From: Hofstenia miamia
Taxonomy: Eukaryota > Xenacoelomorpha > Acoela
Assembly: GCA_004352715.1 (NCBI GenBank)
Contig: SCFE01000120.1
Location: 1,484,940 to 1,548,939, forward strand
DNA: 64,000 nucleotides
Direction of reading: 5' to 3'
The first letter of the stretch is position 1. The number at the start of each line of letters is the position of its first letter. Positions 43,221-55,124 of the stretch are shown here, in pieces. A model generated the notes under the pieces. The model made no database searches. It was given only the letters and a program-made list of their open reading frames with translations, and was not told where the DNA came from. Made by a program: the position numbers and the translations under genes.

Positions 43221-46200
43221 AATTAGTACCATTAGTTATAATATATTCAAGTAGGTTGAAATGCTTAGTTCGATTACTATTAGCAAGATTTAGGCAGACA
43301 ATATTGCAAACACGCTTATTTCGTAAAGTTTCATAATAACTAAAGTAGTTTGTGTTGAAATCTACAAAAAATTTAATAAATGTATTCTGTTTGAAATAGC
43401 ATTTTCTATAACATGGGTGATAGCAAAATTGAAATATATAAATCTTAATAGCTTTATTTCGTTTGTAATTGTACAAAAAATTTTATTTCTACAATGCACA
43501 GCAGCAAATTTATATACACATGTACACGTTCTACACGCTAAGATACACTAAGGAAAGGCTAAAGGAAAAATTAAATTTACACAATACAGATATTAAGAAC
43601 TAAGTAACTTGAATTTGCGCATGTTGCCAAGTATTTAATCTATTTGATTTTCCAAATTTGCAATGGTCTTTGAAAACATTTTCTTTTAGAAATTTTTTTA
43701 AATGTGTTCAAGTTTTTTGCATTTATTATACAGTTTTCATATAATTTTAAAAATACTTTTAATTATTCGTTACTACATGAACTCGATTCTTGTTTAATTT
43801 TGATTCAAAGTGCATAAAATAATCGATAATCAGATTCTAAGTCTTCTTTACATTTTGGATTCAGAAAGTTAGGAATTGAGAATATTAAACCACCACCTCT
43901 TTTTGACCTATTCTTGAAATATATTTTGAAACCAGTGCAATTTGGGTTGCATACAATGTTTATGTTAACATAACCAATAGCCACACAAAATCAAAATTTT
44001 AGAAATGCAGTGCTATGTGTAATCATTTCAGTAACGATGTCTCCCTAAAACCCTAAATCGGTTGTCTGCATCCATTTTGTTAACATCACAGTTTTACTTC
44101 TCCATAGTTACTACAATAATTTACTGAGAACCTCATTTTCAATGACGATGAATATACTCACACTACATTTTCAAATAATTGAAATAATATATTACATACT
44201 TTGAAAAGCAATCACACATTACAAATCATTATAAATCATATTATATTATAGATGATTAAAATATAAAGCATTGCAATCATAAGAAAAATATTTTATTGAA
44301 AATGAATACTGAATTCAAATTATAGAATAGTAACATACTATTTTTCTAAAATGAATAGTAATCAATAAGAATGAATATTATGAAAACAGAAACAAAATTA
44401 TTTTGTAAACTTTTACATTTTATTGAAATACTTTGCTGTGAATTTGATAAAAAATGTATTTTTATCAAAAACTAATAAATTTTATTTTTCTGAAATGAAT
44501 AATGATCAATAAGAAGAAATACAGTTAAACCATTTTAGTCAGATAGGACTACGTAGTATTTTCTCATAACTCAAACTATTAATAAAGAACAGACAAACTC
44601 CAATAAGTACAAACACAAAAAATTATTCTTAAGTTGGACAATTCTAAGTAAGATAAATTCTAAATTTAACTGACATCTATGAACAGGTTACAAAGTTAGC
44701 ATTGAAAATTTCCTTCACAAGTTGGACAGATGCCAATTCTTTTGCATGTGTTTCAAGAATGGAGTAAATATTTCCTATCACATAGTAAAAATAATAAAAT
44801 ACTGGTATTGACCATAGAGATACTATACATAGCTCCATGGTATTGGCCTAAAAACAGTTCATGTAGAGGTCAACATAGATATGTTTATGTGTGCTGCCCT
44901 CAATGGGTGGTATTTTAAATAAGTTGTCTGGCAATCTTTCAAGTAAAATTAGATGATGTTAGAATGACAACTCCCTGATTTATGTGATGTGTAATTAATA
45001 CAAAAATAATAATGGGGGTTTTCTCTTTCAAGTATTTAAATGATGATTTTAATTTATGAGATGGGTGAAATAAAGGAATACAAAAATTATTGTAAAATTC
45101 GTAAATATAGTAACCCTAGAAAACATTGGAAAGATTTAGCTTTCAAATTTCAACTAAAATAACCCTAAGTGTTAACAATAGAATAGGTTATAAAAATTGT
45201 CCCTAGAAATTATAATAATATTGGTCAAAATATTAGAATTTGATAAAAAATGTATTTTTATCAAACACTAATAAATTCATAAGTAATTTAATACAATTTT
45301 GTTGAAATCAAAAATTTTTAAGTTAAATTGCCAAAATTTCAAAATTCATTGAATTACAAGCCCTGCTTAAGTCTAGAAGGGTAATGCAATTGGATTTACT
45401 TTTAAATTTATTTGAGGATATTTTTAATTATAATAAAAAATTATCTTTACATTGATAAGTGAAATTCATTTTTCCACTTAAAATGCTTATTGTTCACTTG
45501 ACCTTTAAATCTTTTTTGATATATTTTGATATTGTGGAAAAGGAATCTCTATTTTATTGAACATTTGGGAGAATTTCATTTGTTTTGTACAAACACTAAA
45601 ATTAAATTATATTAGAAGAAAAAAAAAATTTGAAAAGATATAATCAATTTAGGACAATTGACCTATTCACTTGTTCTAGTGTTAAATGTGAATTTATTTA
45701 TTCCAAAATGTTCTATGATTTGTAAATATCACTATTTTGAAACAATAATTATTAAAAAACAAATTTATTTCTGCAAATAATTTACTAAACAAATTTCACA
45801 TAATTTTTAAGAAAGGCAAATGCAATGGGTCATATTTAAGCCAAAGCATGGAAATAACCATTATTATTAATCACCATGAAAAACTTTAATTTGAAAAGCA
45901 CTCAATATTTTGAACATCTTTGAAAATGCTATGTTCAACATTGAAAAGCACTCCTTATTTGAAATTACTTTAGCATTACAAAAAGGATTCTGTTTAGGCA
46001 TCCTTTGTTCTTTTTTGTGTACCCATTTGCCATCTAAAATATTGTATGATTTGACACCTAAGGAGCATTTTTGAATAGTGGTAATAATAACTACAACAGC
46101 TGTCATAGAGATGTTACACCAAAATATTAAAAGGACACTATCTTAAGTAAAAATTCAAAGACTGTAATTTTAAGCATTTCTTTGTAGTTATTTTGCACAA

Positions 46201-46900
46201 TATTTACTTTTTAAGCCAATTATTAGCTTATTATAGCCATTTTAGTAAGACTAATAAATTGGCTTAATTGATTAAAATGTAATTAAATGCATTTCAATTA
46301 ACAAACTGACCCATTATTCCTTAATTTAGATAATTGTAGAATGCTTTCTGTATGTGGAAAAAACTATTGGACAATATTAGAAATTTGCAGATTGCACAAT
46401 GTTACAACACAGTGATACACACTTTATTAATTCCCTAAGTCTGTCATTTAATACACCATGAAATTTCAATGAAATTATTTCCAAATGATTTGATTGGCTG
46501 CATTATTCCTAAGGTGACAGTTGAAGTATTCCTTCCATTTGAGCATTACAAGTTACAACTTGAAGTTGGTTTTCATTACACAGAAGCATTATTTTCAATA
46601 TTTCAGTAAGTAAACTTTTTATGTATAATTATTTTATAATTAATTAAGATTTAGATATTTATAAATATATGAGAGAAAATAATTTTAAATATTTATTGTG
46701 CTTGAGTTATTTTCTAACCATTTAAAGTTTATTTTTATTGATACTATTCTTTCATGTACATAACCTTGCTTTTTCAAGATAGGGTTAAAATTTTAATAGA
46801 AACAAAGGCGCTTATTTTTGTAGATTCAGCTTTGAATTACAAGTAACTAAATTCTAGAAAGCTGTGGAAATTCTGGAATTCAAAGAAATTTTATTTTAAA
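43221..46900. other. Intergenic, 3.7 kb
   Basis: Very AT-rich. A ~40-bp block containing TTGATAAAAAATGTATTTTT then ATCAAA and ACTAATAAATT occurs twice in the same orientation (about 44438-44481 and 45238-45276). A minus-strand frame of 79 codons at 45867-46106 looks possibly coding but is unrecognised. No other feature. Confidence 0.45.
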
Positions 46901-46943
46901 TATTAACTGTGTTTGAGTTATTTTCTTACTATTGCTAAATTTA

Positions 46944-47183
46944 GTGATAATGGAATATCTAAACACATTTAGGAATGAAGTTGCTACACTCATAAATCAA
47001 ATTTTGCTGAAAATTAAAAAAACAGAACAGTTTTCACACAAGGAGCTTTTGGAAGAGTTTGTCAAGAAACATAACATAAAGTTTGAAGAAGAAGAAGAAG
47101 ATTGTATATTAACAACTGGAGACATTAACAGCAAATTATATAAGATAAAAATGTATTTGCTTAGCAAAAGAATAAATGAATGA
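46944..47183 (+). CDS. Small hypothetical protein, possibly Maverick-associated
   Basis: About 80 codons from GTG/ATG near 46944-46953, reading MEYLNTFRNEVATLINQILL then KIKKTEQFSHKELLEEFVKK and an acidic patch EEEEED. It is helical and charged, unrecognised, and lies on the opposite strand to the Maverick structural genes just outside them. Membership is inferred from position only. Confidence 0.3.
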   Translation: MIMEYLNTFRNEVATLINQILLKIKKTEQFSHKELLEEFVKKHNIKFEEEEEDCILTTGDINSKLYKIKMYLLSKRINE

Positions 47184-47471
47184 TTTAATGTATGAAATCA
47201 TTACAGTTATTCCATTTTGGAATAAGCTGAAGAGAGACTATTTGTTTAAAAAATTAAAAAAAGGCATTCCATTTTCAACATCATGTATAAAATTTGTTAT
47301 TTGCATATACAGGATAAGTGTTCAACTACCTGCTATTAAACAATGTGCAGTGTCATTATGAAAACTGCACACTTTTAGCACACTGTTGTGAACTAATAGT
47401 GCATATTTCACCAAACAAAAAACTGTTAGTGTGAAAAATTTTCCAACTGTTTCTGCCAGTGCTTTGACAAA

Positions 47472-48430
47472 CTATTCAAATAGGTTTGTTAAACAACTAT
47501 CTCTTGGACCAATCAAACCAATTTCTTGGTTGAATTTATCTAAAATGTCACTTATAGAAAAGTTCTTGTCAAAATTAACCATATAAAGATATTGATAAGC
47601 TAAACAAGCCTTGAGAATCACAGGGTTTAAATTAGGATAATTAAATTTTAGTATTTCAAAGTTATCTACTACATATATTATAATTTCCTTTTGACTGGTT
47701 AATTCACATTTCTTTGTTTCTTTCAAATTTGAACAAACCATAGATTGCACTCCATAAGTTTTTTCATTTTCTCCTGTCTTAGTATTATTTACTGTTTTCA
47801 ATATAATTGGTTCTTGTACAATTTTAACTCTTTAACTTATTTTCTAGGTTATATAATTACCTTTAAGTTAAAAGAAACAATTAATTTCAATAATTTGTCT
47901 TTTGAAGGAAATATGTCAAATTTTGAAAACTAATCCATTTTATAGGCCATGTGTCACATGCAAACAGCCAAAACGGACCATTCTCATGTGAAATATCACA
48001 CCAAATTATACCATTAGATGTAGCTAGTCCGAATATTAATTTATTATATTCTAAATTATTTGAAAGTTCTTGATTAATTTTAGTTATATTTGCAGGCTTT
48101 TGCAAGTTGCTCTTATTCATTTGGCATATTCCTCTAAAGAATACTTGTGTACCAATTACCTTATATTGACAATGTTGAAAATCAGAAATATATGTGTTTT
48201 TAAATTGTGTAACAAATTTCATTCCTTTAATGTCATCACTGTCATCAGTATTAAATTCAATGTCATTGCAAAATAGATCAGTTGTATCAAAATATTATTT
48301 AAGGAAACAAATGATTCTTCTATCACTAAATTGTGTACAGACAATGCCCCAAATATACTAATTTGAACATAAACATCTTTTGATTTTTTGCAAACTACTG
48401 CAAATCTTATTGTTTTTGGAGGCCATGCTT
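47472..48430 (-). pseudogene. Maverick-associated protein, unknown
   Basis: Three minus-strand stretches appear to form one gene: a start region with AWPPKTIRFAVVCKKSKDVY (about 48340-48430), a middle frame at 47887-48222 with NKLIFGLATSNGIIWCDISH and PFWLFACDTWPIKWI, and an end frame at 47472-47801 with LKACLAYQYLYMVNFDKNFS. Length would be about 300 residues. The composition is coding-like, but I do not recognise the fold. It is the most downstream gene of the minus-strand cluster. Confidence 0.45.
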
Positions 48431-48970
48431 CTTTTTTTTAAAGTAAATAAAGTTAAGTTGCTAGATAAAATCTCATCCTTTCTAAAACATATTTACCTCT
48501 AAACTGTACAAAAGTATTAATTATTGTATAGTATACATCATTTTTTAATTGTAACATATATACTTAAAAGTAAATCCTCAATCACATAAGTTTATTTGCA
48601 GCAGTATTTCATTTCCTAGTTTTCATCAAGCAGCCTCTAATATTTGGAAAGATTTAGATAATGAGACTAGAGTAGAAAAAAATTGCAAAAAATTTAGAAA
48701 ATAATGAAAATTTGCATTTTTACATTGACAAAATACAATCAGAGACACAAACATGCTAAACACTTTTACTGATTTTTTACACTGACCTCACCACATACAT
48801 AGACACACACACAAATTTATTATTATTATATATTTCATATTTAGTTTGTAGATTAATTGCAACTTTTTAGCAAATATATTGCTTTGACTCTTATAATGAT
48901 TTTTTGATAAGATACAAATTCCTAAAGGTGAAATGTAACTATGTGCAACTATAACATAAATATATCCATT
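48431..48970. other. Spacer within the Maverick
   Basis: About 540 bases, AT-rich, with a short CA run near 48800. Nothing recognised. Confidence 0.45.
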
Positions 48971-48977
48971 TATCCAA

Positions 48978-49563
48978 AACCTTTATCACTATAAGTCAGA
49001 AAATCTAAAGGTTTTTCATGAATTTCAGTTTTAAAAAATTGATTTTTATAAGCAGCTCCAATAGTTTCCAAAGTTGTTATCAAACCAATTAGCCAAATTT
49101 TTTCAGAGAATTTAGAAATTATGTAAGCCTTTTTAAAATCTCATTAATAATTCTCTGCAAATGTTTTTCCATTTTCTGCTCTTAAAAATCATTCTATATG
49201 CTTTTAGTAATTGTCTTGTAAATTTGAATAGTAATTATGCATAGACTCAATACTGAGTGTTGGATTGCTTAATAATTTGCCAATGCTTGTTTTCATTTAT
49301 GCAAATCTTTTTTCTACATGATCTTCTATTTGTTGTTTGTTAATAGTATCCCTTCTCTGTTCACCATCACAAACATTTATAATTTTCCTGTTGCATATAT
49401 ATACATCTCTATTGGAAATATTATACCCTGATATATCTATCTTATTATTTTCAATTTGATATATTTTATATCTTAAAATCTTGATTTCATTTTCTATGTT
49501 ATTGCTATCTTTTACTTGATTAGAATTTGTAACTTCAGGTATTCTACTATTATTAAATCCCAT
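48978..49563 (-). pseudogene. Maverick coiled-coil structural-like protein
   Basis: From ATG at 49563: MGFNNSRIPEVTNSNQ, a coiled coil (IENEIKILRYKIYQIENNKI), then VYICNRKIINVCDGEQRRDT and INKQQIEDHVEKR. The K-I-x-N-V-x-D-G...D-x-x-N-K-x-Q pattern resembles the repeat-like segment of phage and Polinton fibre/structural proteins. After the stop at 49297 the sequence stays protein-like with several more stops to LDFLTYSDKGFG near 48980. The role in a particle is an inference from its place next to the protease. Confidence 0.45.
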
Positions 49564-49814
49564 TTACATAAGGAGAAATGAAAATCATTTTCCATCTAGA
49601 AAATAATTCTTAATATATTCTTTACTTTTATATCTGTCACTTTTTTTTTGTAAAGTATTGAGAAATTATCTCTTCCCTTACATCTTTCATATATAAAACA
49701 AATATAATAGCATACACATAATATGCTAGAACTTTCTTGATATTGTGAACTATTGTATACTATTTGTCTTTCAATATGGAAAAAATACTTTGAAATGAAG
49801 GTAGGCCAAAACTA

Positions 49815-50051
49815 TCAAAAGTACTCAAGCTTAGCAGAATCAAACTTCCTAAAGTAGTAGAATGCTATCCAATGGGTACCAATATTTAAGGAATGATCTA
49901 AATTGCAAACACAAAATCCAAAACCTAGATTTTTTAAAGTATTTCTAGAAAAAATCTCTCTAAAGGTTTTATTATTTTTCATAAAGTGTAAAATATCATA
50001 ATTTAAAAGAGGATTACTGAAATTTAAAATTATTACTTTTTTTACACACAT
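49815..50051 (-). pseudogene. Maverick adenain-type cysteine protease (C5-like), truncated
   Basis: Minus strand: NYDILHFMKNNKTFREIFSR followed by NLGFGFCVCNLDHS and GTHWIAFYYF. The GTHWxA motif carries the catalytic His of adenovirus-type maturation proteases, and the upstream N-x-D-I...I-x-S-R-N-T-L block is the usual Polinton PRO start. After FRKFDSAKLEYF the frame ends at 49815 and I cannot find the catalytic Cys region downstream. The family cuts capsid proteins during assembly. Length is 78 codons against more than 150 in the family. Confidence 0.8.
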
Positions 50052-50099
50052 TCCTTTTCCCTTACTTTAATTTACACACATTCATTTTCCCTTACTTTG

Positions 50100-50480
50100 A
50101 TTTATACAAATTCCTTCTTCTTTACATATATTTATTTGCATTGCATTTTCTGGGATTGCTTGTTTTATGCCCATTCACACAGCATTGTTGTCTGAGGCAA
50201 CCCATTTTCCAAAAATTTATTGACAGCATTTCTTCATAAGGCTCCCATTGCACTGGTAACTAATGGTGCTACTGGATACTTTCTATAAATGGAGCAGCTG
50301 CCATAAGTAAAGGGGCTAAAGCACCACCACTTTTTTTATTTGCATTAAGTTGTGTTGTAGAGATCTGATAATATCACAAGCTATATTTAATTTCTTAGTT
50401 ATTTTTAACTGGTTAATTGGTCTTTCTGTTAAATGAAATGGAAGGGAATTTCCTGTGTTACTATTACTTCTCCTTTAAGT
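50100..50480 (-). pseudogene. Maverick small hydrophobic protein
   Basis: Frameshifted minus-strand sequence. A basic N-terminal part (PFHLTERPINQLKITKKLNI) is followed after one shift by a Gly/Ala/Leu-rich hydrophobic block (SGGALAPLLMAAAPFIESI). Polintons usually encode one such short protein between the major capsid and protease genes. Its function is not settled; a pVI- or membrane-active role has been proposed for analogues. Confidence 0.5.
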
Positions 50481-50703
50481 TATAGGACTTGAATTTTAAT
50501 TAATATTTTTTCAATATATTTAATTGACCATTAGTTAATTTTAAACTATATTTCACATATTCTGTCATTTCTATATAAAAGAAAAACATATTTTTCCACA
50601 GGTAGTACAATTATACTAAAGAAAAAAGAAAATGTTTTCCATAAAATGTTAAAGTAGGTCGATTTTTTGTTGTATTCACAGATATGTTTTGTTCATACAT
50701 AAT

Positions 50704-51837
50704 CTATGCATAAAATTTAAAGGGAACTGCAAGAGCACCTTGTAAAGTATATCTAAATCTAATTTCATGAATAGCATTTTGAGATGTATCTTTTTGTTTA
50801 GATAAATCAAATACAATTATTCCATATTTCTCCTTAAAATCAGAAGGTCTAATAAATGTATCTGTTGAAAATTCATTTACACCATCATTATATCCAGCAA
50901 ATTCTGTATAAATTCTTGGAAACTCACTAATTGGATGATTTTCCACTTGTGGATAGAAATGGTCATTTTCTAATTCTAACTGACATGAATAAATTTCAGT
51001 AGAATTGAAGGTATCAAAGTCAAGTTCATTCTTGCTTTGACTGATAATTTTATTTTCAGTAATGCTATAGATGAAAACATATCTTGGTTTTTTATTGAAT
51101 TACTTATTCTAAATATGCCTGATTGTTCATTTATAGGATTAGATTCCTCTAATGTGTTTCTTATATGCACCCATATATTATTTATAAAGGTATTCAAAAA
51201 CATCTTTTTCCACTGGGATTGAATGCTAATTGTGGGAAAAAAGTCACAATTGAGTGACAACTAGTTTTCCATTTCCACCTAAATTAACTATTACATTGTC
51301 ATCCCTTGCTAATTCAAAAATTATTTGAACCTTGCCTGCAGGTAGCATACTATGTCTTAGCCTCTGAAAAAATCAACTTTAATGTGATAAAAAATTGCAT
51401 TAGCTTCATTCCCATCTTTTTGAAGTTCTATTTTATTTCTTGTAGAAGAATTCATTTTGTGCAGTGTTTAAATAAGATTCTGATTATTCAAGTATGTTGT
51501 GTAACTGTGCAATTTTTGAAAACTTTGTAAGATTTTTAGTAGAAGTATTAGTATTTTATGCAAATACTCTGTTAAAAAGTGAATAAATATCACCACTAAT
51601 TGCTACATTATCTGCTGTAACAAATCCTGTGTTGCCAAGTTTAACTATTTTAAATTTCACATCTATATAAGCATTGAACCAATCATAAGGTATTGTATCT
51701 GTAGAATTATCAACTGTAAACTTATAATTGTTTTTATTTTAAATATTACCTGCTGTTGGAATTATAATTGAAGACTGCAGATCAAATATAATGTATTTAT
51801 TTCTTTCTAGAATTGTTGGATTTCTGAAGTCATTCAT
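50704..51837 (-). pseudogene. Maverick major capsid protein (double jelly-roll), inactivated
   Basis: About 378 codons on the minus strand from ATG 51837 to a stop at 50704, the size range of a compact Polinton capsid protein. Near the N-terminus: RNKYIIFDLQSSI, NYKFTVDNSTDTIPYDWFNA. Middle: VQIIFELARDDNVIV. C-terminus: YGIIVFDLSKQKD then IRFRYTLQGALAVPFKFYA. The FDLxKQ and final beta-strand pattern are family hallmarks. There are several stops (for example near 51745, 51555 and 51250) and at least two frameshifts, so no product is expected. In an intact element it would form the icosahedral shell. Confidence 0.8.
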
Positions 51838-51899
51838 TTCTATTATATAAAGGAAAGTGAAAATCTTTTTCCCAGGGATGTCTTATCCCCTTAAAGAAA

Positions 51900-52170
51900 A
51901 AAGAAAATCATTTTCACAGCAGTTTTAAAATTCTTGTTCTTATATTGCCAAACTCCTTGGACCCAATCTTGAGAAACTTTTTTAATAACATTGTATCTCA
52001 ATTCCCTTTTGTTCATTTGGTGTTTCTCAACTGAACTCAATAGGTTTATTAGTTACTTTTGGTGTTTTATTATTGTTAGTTTCCTTTAAGGGAAGAGCAT
52101 TTTCTCTCTGTAGGTTAATAAAATTAACCCTTAAATAGTTTTCATAAGTTTCCTTTGATTTAATCATGTC
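51900..52170 (-). pseudogene. Maverick small protein upstream of the capsid gene
   Basis: From ATG near 52168: MIKSKETYENYLRVNFINLQ, then a frameshift into RELRYNVIKKVSQDWVQGVW and a basic end near 51905. About 85-90 codons. Basic, helical, unrecognised beyond its position directly before the major capsid gene. Confidence 0.45.
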
Positions 52171-52325
52171 TATATAAGAAAAAAAGACTTTTATCTTTGT
52201 TTAAAAATCATCATATTTTATTAGGAATATCAAATGAACATTATTATCATTTAGGTTAATAATTTGATTTTGGCTATTAGTAGTGTAAATTATTATTTTT
52301 CTTATTTCACTTGTGTTGACTTTGT

Positions 52326-54149
52326 TTAAAAGTTTGCCCAAAATGGTTTTGTAAATGGATAACTTGATACAAAATCATTTTTATGAAAAGTAAATACTAT
52401 GTCACTGGAATTTCCATTATAAATGCCATCACTTATAAATGAACAATGAATTAAAATGTTGTCAATTCCTTTTGTAATGTTAGGAACATAAATTGATTCC
52501 ATACTTTTTGATAGAACTAATAATATACTAGTGTAGAATTGCAAGGGAGCTCTGGCTACTCTAGTGGTACTGGGTAACTCAAGAGTTTAGATCAAAGGTT
52601 ACAAAGTCTACCATAGCAGAGAGTGACCAACATTCCAGCAGAAAACATATGTTGGTGGTTCACAGATTTTGCCCAACAAATACAGAAATTCCATTCCAAA
52701 AAGAACTCCAGCAGTGACCAACTCACATGGCATCATGCCAAAGCCAAAACTTTGAAGCCATCCTTACTTGCCAAGGTGCTAATTGTGTGTCTCAATTATT
52801 AAGTTCTAGCTCAATAAACAATTTATCTCAGAGTTCTCTTATTTCAGCTCATGTAAATAGATAATAAATAACAGGCACATAATTGCTGTGCATTCACATT
52901 CACCAATGGCATAGCATATTTGTGAGGTGGTAAGTAAGTGCATGTATGAACAGATCAAATAAAAGATGTTATTTCCCTTCACATAACCATAACCTAAAGT
53001 GCCATGATTTGGGCTGTAACTGTTAAAGAGCTATTTGTTGCCCTAGACCTGGTGCAGTTTCCTCCCATGTCACCAGATCCTAAACAACAGTTATCATTAA
53101 CAAAATCTTTGATCAATGAAATCAAAAGGGGGTTAATAAATAACATTTTGCAAAGATCAAAACACAGTAGAAGGAAGCCAAATTTATTGTGTGGTTGAAT
53201 TTATTGTGTGCTTCACTACATTGACTCAGATATTTATTACAAAAATCTGTAATTATTACCTTACTTATTTACAATTTCAAAGCACAGTTTCCCTTGCAAA
53301 GTTAAATGAGCAATCACACATAATTTTAAATCAAGGGGACAAAATCTAACACTATCAAATTAACTACATTCAAAATTCCAAAATTGATTAAAAGAAATTG
53401 ATACAAATAAGGTAGCAGTGAATCAAAAGAATCAAAATGTCAAAAGACATAACACTATTCCAGAGTGCTGAAAATAATAAAAATAAGGCCCTGACTGACT
53501 CTACACTAGTATCAATGTAGGAATCATCATGATATAGTTCCATATTTTGTGTGGTTAATGTATTACTAATATTATTAGTTTTGTTTTCAAAATTCTCAAG
53601 CAAATTTTCATTATTCAGAAGTTTATTCCCAAGATTCTCAATCATACTTTCAAAGATTTTGTTTTTAATAATTACATTTTTATTAATTTCATGTTTAATC
53701 TTTTCTATAATTTTTCCATTAAAACTGAGCAGATCACCAAATTTTTCTTTAAATCTTAATCATATTTCAGAACCTAAGAAAATATACACCTTATAAGTAT
53801 TCTCATTAAAAATAATTTCAACACATTTATCTGTAGTTTCATTTGATCAATGACCATTTGCTATAATTTCAATATTTATATATGCTGAGATATCTTTGTA
53901 CTGTTAAACACCATCAGGAAATGTAGCTTTTGTTGAAGTAGTAGACTCATCATGGGAATATTCAATTTTGTTGTTCTTATACTCCTCAGAAATGTTGAAC
54001 TAAGAGTAGGACATATTTATTTGATCTAAGCAAATTTAATTTAGTTCAGTGTGTAATCTTCTGGGATTTACAAATTTAACTGTAAAATCAAAAGGTTTAG
54101 CTATAAAATTTTCATATTTTGAATTTAGAAACAGAGGAATTTCAGTCAT
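52326..54149 (-). pseudogene. Maverick minor-capsid-like (penton-like) protein, split by an LTR-like insertion
   Basis: The N-terminal half lies at 53506-54149: MTEIPLFLNSKYENFIAKPF, NPRRLHTELN, FNISEEYKNNKIEYSHDEST, then FGDLLSFNGKII. This half stays in one frame but has five in-frame stops. The C-terminal half lies at 52326-52531: VLSKSMESIYVPNITKGIDN ... SYPFTKPFW. Between them sits a 974-bp repeat with a CTAG target duplication; both halves are in the same reading frame once that insertion and one CTAG are ignored. The family is the companion capsid gene of Polintons, usually beside the major capsid gene as here. The order and wording of the GDLLxF...PNIT...SxPF blocks support the call. 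Confidence 0.7.
52532..53505. mobile_element. LTR-like repeat, copy 1 (probable solo LTR)
   Basis: 974 bases beginning TGTAGA and ending TCTACA, flanked by CTAG on both sides (52528-52531 and 53506-53509). An inverted relative lies at 54152-55094. TG...CA ends, a 4-bp target duplication, about 1 kb length and no long coding frame fit a solo LTR of a Gypsy/Ty3-type retrotransposon. A non-autonomous DNA transposon with 6-bp ends is the alternative. It interrupts the minor-capsid-like gene. Confidence 0.75.
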
Positions 54150-54151
54150 AG

Positions 54152-55094
54152 TGTAGAGTCACTTGGGTCCTCTTTTTTCGACTTTATTCTTTTAATTTTC
54201 AGGCACTCAGAAATCAAAGTTACATCACTGTAATGTCATGAATTTGTGATTTGTTGCTATCAATTCATATCAATTTCTTTTAAATCAATTTGTATAGTTT
54301 TTTAGTGCAGTTATTCAATCAATTTATTATTTGTCCCCTTGATCTAAACCTATGTGTAATTGCTTGTTGAATTTTGCAAGGGAACTCATTTGCAAGTTGT
54401 AAACATTAAGAAGGTAATAATTTACAACATTTGTAATAAATACTTGAGCAACTTGTAGTGAACACACAATATAATTCGTCTTACTCCAATCATGTTTGAT
54501 CTTCTTCAATTTATTTATATGCTAACCCCTTTTAAATTTCGTCATGGATTTTAGTTTGCTAATTTCTGCTCAAGATCTGGCAACAATTTGGGAGGAAACT
54601 GCACTGGGTCTGGGGTGACAAATAGCTCCTTAACAGTGACAGCCCAAATTGTGGTTACTTTAGGTTGTGGCTACATGTAAGTGTAGGGAATAAGAACTTT
54701 TTATTTGATCATTTCATTTCATATATGCATTTAACAACAACACACTGCAAAAATACTATGCCACTGGGGAACATGAATGCACAGCAATTATGTGCGTTTT
54801 GTTTTGATATTTATTTACATGAGCTGAGATAATAGAGCTCTGAGCTAAATTGTTTATTGAGCTAGAAATTAATACTTGATACACACAATTAGCACCTTGA
54901 CAAGCAAGGATGGCTTCATGGATATGGCTTCAGCATGATGCCATGTGAATTGGTCACTGCTGGAAGTCTGTTCACTATGGATAACTTCTGTTTTTCTTAA
55001 GTAAGTTGGTGAACCACCAATGCTCTTTCTTTGATATTAACTCTTGTGTTTTAAAGTACTGCTTGAGTAGCCAGAGCTCCCCTGCAATTCTACA
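54152..55094. mobile_element. LTR-like repeat, copy 2, opposite orientation (probable solo LTR)
   Basis: 943 bases with the same TGTAGA...TCTACA ends as copy 1 but reversed, flanked by ATAG on both sides (54148-54151 and 55095-55098). It lies two bases upstream of the start codon of the minor-capsid-like gene. Similarity to copy 1 runs along its whole length, with clear divergence and small indels, so the two insertions are old or come from different subfamilies. Confidence 0.75.
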
Positions 55095-55124
55095 ATAGCT
55101 ACTATATAAGGATAAAAGAAATTA

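Noticed and set aside
42926-43222. 98-codon plus-strand frame over the GC-rich island
   Set aside because: The frame is kept open by repeated CAGCCCGAC-type words. The amino-acid composition follows the repeat.
52532-55094. One DNA transposon with 0.95-kb TIRs flanking a minor-capsid-like gene
   Set aside because: Each arm has its own different 4-bp duplication (CTAG and ATAG), and the gene continues outside the left arm, so these are two independent insertions.
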